Origin: Acanthaster planci | Taxonomy: Eukaryota > Echinodermata > Asteroidea > Valvatida > Acanthasteridae | Assembly (NCBI RefSeq): GCF_001949145.1 | Contig: NW_019091362.1 | Span: 5,353,924-5,368,324 of the forward strand | Length of the DNA: 14,401 nt | Reading direction: 5' to 3' | The notes under the pieces: generated by a model | Databases searched by the model: none | What the model was told of the DNA's origin: nothing | Seen by the model: the letters and a program-made list of their open reading frames with translations, nothing else | Program-made: the position numbers and the translations under genes | Shown: in pieces, positions 7,878 through 14,401 of the stretch | Layout of the letters: each line of letters opens with the position of its first letter | Numbering within the stretch: the stretch's first letter is position 1

Positions 7878-8100
7878 CCCTTATGCGTACATTTGTCTGG
7901 GGATTTATTATTGATTTTTCAATATCTTTCAGCAAATTGACTCTGTACACGTTTTTGGAGGCACTGTTTTGGTAACTTAGCAAAATTCGATCGTCATCAA
8001 AGTTATACCAAGCAACCACCATGAAGCGAAAACAATACGTAAATATTCAGGTCGTGGTGACGTCATCAAGCAATTTATTATTAAATTTTGAATATTTAAA
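7878..8100 (+). repeat. Module B0, partial copy of repeat module B
   Basis: From CCCTTATGCGTA onward this stretch aligns by eye to 9718-9960 and in part to 10885-11030. Shared landmarks are GATTTATTATTGATTTT, TGTACACGTTTT, a stretch like TTTTGGTAACTTAGC, and CATCAAAGTTA. About 27 bp containing a TGACGTCATCA block are absent here compared with B1. The left edge meets the truncated 5' end of the LINE, so the rest of this copy is either displaced or deleted. The minus-strand open frame at 7837-8022 lies mostly in this repeat and is not a gene. Confidence 0.65.
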
Positions 8101-8640
8101 TATTCCATTTAATTTATAAAAATCCATATAAAATCAACTGTGGCCTCCCGTAACATTCTGTTTGCAGCAAGTGCAAGGAGAAAATGTGGTCTTTAATTCA
8201 TCTCGTGAGGGTCAAATCACGTGAGCCTTTCTTCCAGTCGGAACCAGAAGTGGTCTTATTGCTTAAAAGTGGTAATAGGTATCACGTTTTTTCAACGGTG
8301 TTAGTCTGTTGGGGTATGGTATTCTTCAAATCATCTACTGACGACGTCACCTAATTGTTGAGCGCCCTCTAGCGACAGGTTAAAAATTAAAAAAAAATGA
8401 ATTTTGCATACATGTCTGTGGCGAAGTTTGTCTGAATCGTCTGGAAATTGATGTAGATAATCATCTTTATCCAGTTAACACGTGTGTGAATTGTGGGGCT
8501 GATGACGTCATCAGACTGGAAGTTACAATAACAACTTCTTTTATTTTCAAAATTTGGTAAAAAAAAATCAACTGTAAGAGATATAGACGTGAATTGTCCA
8601 CGAAATGCTCCATGAGATGCATAACTGGTGCACTAATTCA
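8101..8640. other. AT-rich stretch with CRE and E-box palindromes, no gene
   Basis: No protein-like frame is visible. The stretch holds CACGTG (8219-8224), a CGACGTCACC variant near 8342, CACGTG again near 8480 and GATGACGTCATC (8501-8512). It therefore looks like a diverged relative of the array to the right, but the 147-bp spacing cannot be traced. The words AAAATCAACTGT occur twice, near 8131 and 8565. Confidence 0.45.
8361..8376 (+). promoter_or_regulatory. CTCF-like core motif AGCGCCCTCTAGCGAC
   Basis: AGCGCCCTCTAGCG matches the reverse form of the bilaterian CTCF core closely (GCGCCC-CTAG-G pattern). It lies just left of the repeat array. Similar short words also occur in interspersed repeats, so this is a motif match only. 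Confidence 0.3.
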
Positions 8641-8940
8641 CGCACATGAAGCCCTGTCGACAAAAACCCCCTTACAATATAAATTGCCAGCTCAAAAATC
8701 CCATTCGCATACTGTGTCTAGGCTACTGTGTGCGTGGGGCATATTCTTGGGACTTGGCAAATTGCCGACATCGTGGTGGGGGAGAGCGGATCGTATTGTA
8801 TGGAGCGCCAAAAGGGACAAATGTTTAAAATGTTTAATCTGTGCCTTTTCCGCAATAACTATAATGTTTGGTTTTGTATATTGTATTGTACATGTCTTAT
8901 TGGGTTAAAACCTTGCAGGTAGTGAGGAAGGGAAGGTTCA
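8641..8940 (+). repeat. Module C1
   Basis: This stretch aligns with 11839-12190, about 3.2 kb to the right. Shared words include ATATAAATTGCC, GGACTTGGCAAA, GGGACAAATGTTTAA, GTATTGTA and CTTATT(G/A)GGTTGAAACC-like text. C2 has about 50 bp that C1 lacks near 11945-11990. Open frames across C1 (for example + strand 8594-8908) are not preserved in C2 because of indels that are not multiples of three, so the module is treated as non-coding. Confidence 0.7.
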
Positions 8941-9480
8941 CAAACGGAAACTGATCTCACCTGATGACAATACCATCAGCAGACGAGTCAGGTGACATTA
9001 AAGATGCCTCCTTTAAAGTAGTATATCTCCTGAAGCGTATATCCAATTGGCTTCAAATCCTGCAGATATCTTGAAAAGGGAGTGCTTTAGAGGAATTTGG
9101 ACATCATGTGATAATGACGTCATCAGAAGACAAGTTACGTGACATTAAATGTGCTCTCTTTACTGCCTTATATATCACGAAGTAGCTGTCCGAGCTGTCC
9201 TATCGGGTTCAAATCTTCCAGATGTCTTGAAGAGGTAGTTTTTAAAAGGAATGCTGACCTCCTGTGCTGATTACGTCATCAGGGGATAAGTCACGTGACG
9301 TTACATGTGCACTTCTTAGGGCATATGTCTGATAGGGTCCAAATCTTGCAGATATCTTGAAAATGGCGTGCTTGAGAGAAATATTCACCTCATGTGATGA
9401 TTATGCTATCAGGAGACAAGCCACGTGACATTAAAGATGCACTCTTTACGGCCCTATATCTCCTGAAATACGTGCTGTAT
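8941..9480 (+). repeat. Module A array 1: four 147-bp units
   Basis: The landmark GTGACATTA (or a variant) gives unit joins at 8994, 9141, 9297 and 9427. Spacings of 147, 156 and 130 bp reflect a duplication-like insertion (GTAGCTGTCCGAGCTGTCC) and a deletion. Each unit runs: ATTAAAGGTGCACTCTTTAA, GGCCCTATATCTCCTGAAG, a TCTGAT-GGGTTCAAATCTTGC part, AGATATCTTGAAAAGGG, AGTGCTTTAGAGGAATATTG, ACCTCATGTGATGATG, then the TGACGTCA and CACGTG sites. Confidence 0.85.
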
Positions 9481-9975
9481 CTTGTTGAAACTTTGCAAAA
9501 GTCTCAAAACTTGAGAGAGAGGATTTATTAACGAAAAATGACGATGTTATGATGCCTGAGTTCAAATGTACAATCCAGTGTTGCCAAACAGAAAGATAAG
9601 CTTTCGTTTCTTCCCCGTCTTCTTCTGCGCAAAATCCCATTTAATATGTGGACGCTTTTTCTATACACGACTTTAATGCTTTACTAATTTGGATATTCAA
9701 ACTTGTGCCAATGAAGACCCCTTATGCGTAGAGGTGTCTACAAGAATGACATCATGATGACGTCATCAAGTGATTTATTATTGATTTTACGTATTTAGTT
9801 TAGCCGATTGACCTTGTACACGTTTTCAAGACACAATTTTGGTTGCTTGGCGATTTTCATTGATCATCAAAGTTACAGCCCGCAAAGGCCATGATGCAAA
9901 ATAAAAGCCTAATTTATGACGTCATGGTGACATCATCTCCTTATTTGATATTGATATTTGATTATTTTTTGTCCC
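9480..9975 (+). repeat. Module B1
   Basis: A unit-A start is followed by about 500 bp of different sequence. It has landmarks CAAACAGAAAGATAAGCT, a TTTCTTC pyrimidine run, CACGACTTTAATGCTTT, AAACTTGTGCCAATGAAG, CTTATGCGTAGAGGTGTCTA, GATTTATTATTGATTTTAC and TTGGTTGCTTGGCGATTTTC. The same landmarks occur in B2 about 1.15 kb to the right and, for the second half, in B0. Two perfect TGACGTCA sites (9758-9765 and 9917-9924) lie in it. No coding potential is seen. Confidence 0.75.
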
Positions 9976-10624
9976 ATGCCAGCTGACATTAACGGTACAC
10001 TCTTTAAGGCCCTACATCTCCTGATGTACATGTCAGATTGGGTTCAAATCTTGCAGATATTGTGAAAAGGGGGTGCTTTAGAGGAATATTGACCTCATGT
10101 GATGAAGATGTCAATAGGAGAATAGTCACGTGACATTAAACGTGTACTATTTAAGGCCCTATATTTCCCTAAGTGCATGTCATGATGGGTTCAAATCTTC
10201 CAGATATCTTGAAAAAGAAGAGCTTCAGAGATTTATTAACCTCATGTGATCATGATGTCCTATCAGGAGACAAGTCACGTGACCTAAAAAGTGCACTCAA
10301 TAAGGCCTTTTATCTCCTGAAGCAAACGTCTGATCGTATTTAAATCTTGCAGATATCTCGAAAAGAGAGTGCGTTAGAGGAATATAGAAATTGTCTGATG
10401 ATGACGTCATCAGGAGACAATTCCAGAGACTTTAAAGGTTTCTCTTTAAGGCCCTATATCTCCTGAAGTCAGTGTCTGATCGTGTTCACATATTGCAAAT
10501 ATCTTAAAAATGGGGTGCTTTAGAGGAATATTGACCTTATGTGATGATGACGTCATCAGGAGACAAGTCACGTGACTTTATAAGTGCACTACTCAAGGCT
10601 CTATACTTCCTGAAGTACATGATC
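9976..10624 (+). repeat. Module A array 2: five 147-bp units, best preserved
   Basis: Unit joins at 9985, 10132, 10281, 10428 and 10574 are spaced 147, 149, 147 and 146 bp. Perfect TGACGTCA occurs at 10402-10409 and 10548-10555, and perfect CACGTG in three units. The first copy begins after a 3' boundary of B1 (CCATGCCAGCTGACATTA) and the last runs into B2 within its first half, so arrays start and stop at defined points of the unit. Confidence 0.88.
10548..10576. promoter_or_regulatory. Representative paired site: CRE palindrome and E-box 21 bp apart
   Basis: TGACGTCA (10548-10555) and CACGTG (10569-10574) are separated start-to-start by 21 bp, two helical turns. The same spacing holds at 9115/9136, 9271/9292, 11446/11467, 12367/12388, 12513/12534, 14011/14032 and 14156/14177, including copies where one site has a point change. 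The first motif is the full ATF/CREB palindrome and the second the bHLH-zip E-box. Factor binding is inferred from the motifs. Confidence 0.6.
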
Positions 10625-11060
10625 TATCTGGTTGAAACCGTGCAAATAACTTAAAAGGAAGGTGTTTTACACAAAACATGACTTGATGTGATGATGACTA
10701 AGTTGTTCAAATGTACAAAGGAATGCAAAAAAAAACCCCTACGTTCTGTTGTCAAACAGATAGATAAGCTCTCGTTTCTTCTTCTTCTTCTGTTCAAAAT
10801 CTCATTGAATTTGTGCACCTTTTCATACACATGACTTTAATGCTTTTACAACTTTGGATCTGCATCAAACTTGTACCGATGAAGGAACCCTATGCGTAGA
10901 TGTGTCTAGAAGAATAACGTCATGAGGGCATTTTCAAGTGGTTCATTAATGATTTTGCAGATTTATCTAAGCCCGTTGACTTTCTACACGTTTACAAGGC
11001 ACACTTTTGGTTGCTTGATTTTATATTAATTTTTGAATGTTTTGTACACTTTTTTTCAGG
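10625..11060 (+). repeat. Module B2
   Basis: This stretch aligns along its length with B1: CAAACAGATAGATAAGCTCT, a TTCTTCTTCTTCTT run, CACATGACTTTAATGCTTTT, AAACTTGTACCGATGAAGG, CTATGCGTAGATGTGTCTAG, CCGTTGACTTTCTACACGTT and TTTTGGTTGCTTG. It contains a short A-rich run absent from B1 and ends earlier than B1. Confidence 0.75.
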
Positions 11061-11690
11061 GGCCTGACTATGAAACTCTTATAAATGTCACTGGTGATAT
11101 ATTATATGTTCTTGCTTTAAACCACAGGCTAGAGAAGGTCCAAGAAGAAAATCATCGTAATGACGTCATCATATGCAACGTGAATTGGCATTAAATGTGT
11201 AAACTTCAAAGCCTTAAAGGCCAAGTCCTATCTGGTTGAGATTTTGCAGATAACCAGAAAGACAAGAGCTACAGACGAATGTTGAGGTCATGTGATGATG
11301 ACGTTATCGTGGCGCAAGTCAAGCGAGGTTAAAGGTGCACTCTTTAAGGCCCTATATCTACTGACGTACATTTCCGATTGGGTTCAAATTTTGCATATAT
11401 CTTGAAATGGGAGTGCTTCAGAGGAATATTGACATTATGTGATCATGACGTCATCAGGAGACAAGTCACGTGACATTAAAGGTGCGCTCTTTAAGGCCCT
11501 GTGTCTCGAAAGGACATAGAACAACGGAATGAAAGTTAGCAGATATTTGAAAGAAGACGTGTGATAAACGAAAATTGACTTCATGGGATGATGATGTCGT
11601 CAGTAGACGAGTCATGTGACATTAAAGGTGTATCCTTTAAAGCCTTATTTCTCCAAAAGTATATGTCCCAGCGGGATGAAATTTTGCAGA
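11061..11690 (+). repeat. Module A array 3: four units, first strongly diverged
   Basis: About 90 bp of unassigned sequence (to ~11150) leads into a diverged unit with TGACGTCA at 11161-11168. Joins then follow near 11187, at 11325, 11472 and 11618, spaced about 138, 147 and 146 bp. The last unit has its own variant of the middle part (TATGTCCCAGCGGGATGAAA) and passes into module C2. The same variant stands before the module at the right end of the window. Confidence 0.8.
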
Positions 11691-12215
11691 TACGCAATCA
11701 CAACGATGGCCTTTTCAATGAAAAGCAAAAAAGCCCATGTTCTGTTGCAAACAGACATAGAAGCTCTCTCTTTTTTTGGCCTTTTCGCAATTTTGCAAAG
11801 AAGGCATTACGTCTGTTCTTTTTTATTTACTTTTTCATACACATGACGCGATACCGACAAAAAAAAACCCTTAAAATATAAATTGCCTACTCCGAAATCC
11901 CATTTTGCATGCTGTGTATATGCTACTGTGTGTGTGTGGACACCAAATATCTGCCTGCAACATAGACTGCGCAGAGTGCGTAAGGCATATGCTCAGGACT
12001 TGGCAAAATGCCGACCACGTGCTGCCGACAGCAGATCGCATTGCATGGAACGCCAAAGGGACAAATGTTTAAGATATCTATAATCTGTGTTTTTTCCGTG
12101 GTAAGTATAATGTTTAGTATTAGATATTGTATTGTATATGTCTTATTAGGTTGAAACCTTGCGGGTAGTTAGGAAGTGGAGGTTTAGAAACGGAAATTGA
12201 CCTCATGTGGTAGGC
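11690..12215 (+). repeat. Module C2
   Basis: The first part (ACGATGGCCTTTTCAATGAA, CAAACAGACATAGAAGCT) also occurs at 14268-14330. Its CAAACAGA-AGAAGCT and TTTTTCATACACATGAC words also recall module B, so B and C share their left ends. The second half, from about 11839, aligns with C1. Open frames here are short and not shared with C1 in frame. Confidence 0.72.
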
Positions 12216-12629
12216 AATGCACTCAGCAGACGAGTCACGTGACATTAGAGGTGCACCATTTAAAGTACAATATCTCCAAAAATGTATATCCAATTTGGTT
12301 CAAATGTTGCAGATATCTTGAAAAGGGAGTGCTTTAGAGGAATTTTGATTTGACGTTATGTGATAATTACGTCATCAGGAGTCAAGTCACGTGACATTAA
12401 AGGTGCACTCTTTAAGGCCCCATATCTCCTGAAGTATATGTCTGATCGGGTTGAATCTTGCAGATATCTTGAAAAGGGAGTGCTTTAGAGGTATATTGAC
12501 CTTATGTGATAATGACGTCATCAGGAGACAAGTCACGTGACATTAAGGGTGCACTCTTTAAGGCCCCATATCTCCTGAAGTACGTGTCTGATCGGTATCA
12601 AATCTTGCAGATATCTTGGAAAGGGAGTG
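12216..12629 (+). repeat. Module A array 4, left part: three units, last one split
   Basis: Joins at 12241, 12393 and 12539 are spaced 152 and 146 bp. Units 2 and 3 carry intact CRE and E-box pairs 21 bp apart. The third unit stops inside AAAGGGAGTG, where the LTR-like insertion begins; its remainder continues at 13843. Confidence 0.85.
12625..12629. repeat. Left target-site duplication GAGTG
   Basis: GAGTG directly precedes the TGTCACA end of the insertion and is repeated at 13843-13847 directly after the TGTGACA end. In uninterrupted unit-A copies this word is present once. Confidence 0.78.
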
Positions 12630-13842
12630 TGTCACACCATGTGTCTGTGCTTCCCATGGAGGACGACGGTGAAGATGGAAGAAATAAATTGACTATTCGA
12701 TAAAACGCAGGACCATTAATTTATGTTGACCATACTGGTATATCTATTTAATTATACAAAAAAAATAATCACAAAGATTACTGCTAGAAAAAAAATTAAA
12801 ATTAACATTTGGTTAACTAGTATGACTGACTCTGGTGCCAAGTGACACGACACTAAGATTTCCACAACCAGTTTACTCTCTGGAAATAAGTGTCCCTGGC
12901 TATATGAAATTCTGAAGAAATATTCCCTGTCCAATAACTGTTGGCTCACTGGGCAGACCGGAATGCCAGAATGACGTACCCATCTGGACACTGTCCTTGC
13001 CCACAGGTGAATATGTGTAAGTTGGTAACCAGTTGACCGGGCTTGTCCAACAAAGACAGGTACTTATCACACACTGGATTGAAGACAGTTGGGTACAGTA
13101 TGGTGTTGCTCCCGACTTACTTCACATCGGAAACAGGTTATCAAGAATATTTCAACACAAATCTACACAGGATATCTGACTCCCACGAGATGTGGTCCAC
13201 CAAAGACCTGGAACCCAGTCTCCGGGTAGCTCCGCAGTGGGAAAAGCCCCATTAATACGATGCATAATTGTTTTGCGAAAATAAGCCCATATAGTTCGAG
13301 AGTGAAAATTACTTCCAATATTTGTACTTGTATCTCGATCCCTAGAGAGAAATACCCTTCATGAAAATTTATCAAATTACAAAATGCCAATGCCAATTTG
13401 ACACTTATGATGTTTGTGACTTTAGTTACAAAAATATTCCTGGAAATTTGTCCCAGGCAATCCTGTTACTCTTAGTTACATATTAAACAAATTTTAAATA
13501 ACTTAGAGTTTCTGTTAAAACTGGCTTCTTAGGTTGGGCCGCGCCCTGGTGTACTCAGTAACACACACAATTCCACACAGGAATATATGGTGACCCCACA
13601 CCCTGAAGGCTTACACAGCAGTGCCTTGGGTATGCACAAGGCTCTTTTAACCAACCTTTTAAACAGAGTCGCTCAACCAAATCTGAATTTGCATAATATC
13701 ATTTACATGTCTAAGATCTAATGTTTACTACGCTATTAGGGCAGACTAATTTCTCAAACGGGGGAGATAATTAACACACAGAAAAATGTACTAATAAATA
13801 AAATGTGGCAGTGAAATAAGTCAATTTCCTTCAATTGTGACA
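12630..13842. mobile_element. Probable solo LTR, 1213 bp, with 5-bp target duplication
   Basis: The insertion begins TGTCACACC and ends AATTGTGACA, so it has TG...CA ends and a 7-bp inverted pair TGTCACA/TGTGACA. It is flanked on both sides by GAGTG. Joining the flanks with one GAGTG recreates the unit-A text GGGAGTGCTTT, and the distance between unit joins becomes exactly 147 bp. No gag or pol frame is present, which fits a solo LTR left after recombination between two LTRs; Gypsy and BEL groups make 4-6-bp duplications. AATAAA words (about 13793-13801) are compatible with LTR polyadenylation. A non-autonomous DNA transposon with short inverted ends is a less likely alternative. Open frames on either strand inside it are not recognisable. 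Confidence 0.75.
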
Positions 13843-13847
13843 GAGTG
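13843..13847. repeat. Right target-site duplication GAGTG
   Basis: This copy of GAGTG follows the right end of the insertion and continues as GCTTTGG, the next part of the interrupted 147-bp unit. Confidence 0.78.
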
Positions 13848-14265
13848 CTTTGGATGAGTTTTGACTTCATGTGATGATGCCGTTTTCAGGAGAAAAGTCA
13901 CGTGACATTAAAGCTACGCACTTCAAGGCCCTAGGTCGTGTCTGATGGGGTCCAAATCTTGCAAACTTCTTGAAAAGGGGGAGCTTTAGAGGTATTTTTA
14001 CCTTGCCTGATGATGTCATCAGGACAAAAGTCACGTGACATTAAAGGTGCACTCTTTAAGGCCCTGTCTCTCCAAAAGGATATGGCCCAGCATGTTGAAA
14101 GTTAGCAGATATCTGGAAGGGGATGTGTGTGACGAAAATTGACCTCATGGGACGATGACGTCATCAGTAGACAATTCATGTGACATTAATGGTGTATCAT
14201 TTAAAACCTTATTTCTCCAAAAGTGTATGTCTCAGCTGGTTGAAATTTTGCAGATATGCAATCAA
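13843..14265 (+). repeat. Module A array 4, right part: rest of split unit plus three joins
   Basis: Joins at 13904, 14037 and 14182 are spaced 133 (a deletion in the TATATCTCCTGAAG part) and 145 bp. The CRE-type and E-box sites of the last two joins keep the 21-bp spacing, though with point changes (TGATGTCA; CATGTG). Confidence 0.83.
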
Positions 14266-14401
14266 GACGATGGCCTTTTCAATGAAAAGCGAGAAGCCCT
14301 ATGTTCTGCTTCAAACAGACATAGAAGCTAACCTAGAAATAAACCTATTTACTTTGTGCAAGTTTTTTTCTCTACACGACTCTACCAAGTTTCCAACTTT
14401 G
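14266..14401 (+). repeat. Start of a third C-type module, cut by the window end
   Basis: From ATATGCAATCAAGACGATGG onward this matches 11690-11770 closely (GATGGCCTTTTCAATGAAAA, CAAACAGACATAGAAGCT). Unit join to unit join, the two places are 2564 bp apart, or 1346 bp without the LTR insertion and its duplication. The remainder lies outside the window. Confidence 0.7.

Noticed and set aside
7837-8022. Minus-strand open frame that seemed to extend the LINE protein upstream
   Set aside because: From about 7878 rightward the DNA aligns with modules B1 and B2, so most of the frame is repeat sequence and not LINE coding.
8594-8922. Overlapping + strand open frames of up to 104 codons in module C1
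   Set aside because: Module C2 has indels that are not multiples of three in the aligned stretch and does not keep the frames, so protein coding is not supported.
9446-9640. Minus-strand open frame across the A/B junction
   Set aside because: It lies wholly in repeat modules, has no recognisable domain and is not kept in the B2 copy.
12752-12991. 79-codon minus-strand frame with a hydrophobic C-terminus
   Set aside because: It lies within the probable solo LTR; the hydrophobic end comes from an A-rich stretch (TTT codons on the minus strand) and there is no known domain.
8941-14265. Regularly spaced repeats considered as a CRISPR array
   Set aside because: Units are directly adjacent with no unique spacers, are 147 bp long, and the genome is eukaryotic.

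Overview
The window reads as nuclear DNA of a metazoan, most likely a marine invertebrate. It has a spliced gene with GT-AG introns, a decayed non-LTR retrotransposon, an LTR insertion and a large repeat array, and no sign of bacterial operons or ribosome binding sites. The sequence is AT-rich but keeps many CpG-containing palindromes (TGACGTCA, CACGTG, GCGCATGCGC), so CpG is not strongly depleted as it is in vertebrates. The phylum cannot be fixed from the sequence alone.

Left third (1-5000). The one clearly recognisable host gene is a secreted group I-type phospholipase A2 on the + strand. Exon 1 (2447-2489) carries the start of a signal peptide, exon 2 (3147-3303) the calcium-binding loop, and exon 3 (3742-3872) the catalytic His-Asp motif. 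Splice phases agree across all three exons. The expected last coding exon, with the remaining catalytic Asp and the C-terminal cysteines, was not convincingly found. Upstream are a decayed ~50-bp tandem repeat, a GC-rich block and one unexplained 110-codon open frame on the minus strand. Downstream is non-coding sequence with a small 17-bp tandem repeat.

Middle (5000-7880). A possible TATA box with a perfect DR1 nuclear-receptor motif is followed by a 600-bp stretch holding NRF1-like, ETS-like, GC-box and CCAAT motifs. That stretch ends in a short ATG frame cut by a minus-strand, 5'-truncated and internally deleted non-LTR retrotransposon (about 6691-7875). Its reverse transcriptase pieces are frameshifted and the catalytic YVDD box is mutated to YVYD.

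Right half (7878-14401). This is the most striking part: a modular repeat region. Its core, module A, is a 147-bp unit repeated about 17 times. Each unit holds an ATF/CREB palindrome and an E-box palindrome whose starts lie 21 bp apart, even in diverged copies. Short A arrays alternate with two longer modules, B (~450-500 bp) and C (~350-550 bp), giving a higher-order repeat. One A unit is split by a 1213-bp insertion with TGTCACA/TGTGACA ends and a perfect 5-bp duplication GAGTG. Removing the insertion and one GAGTG restores the 147-bp spacing exactly, so this is read as a solo LTR. No host protein gene is supported in the right half.
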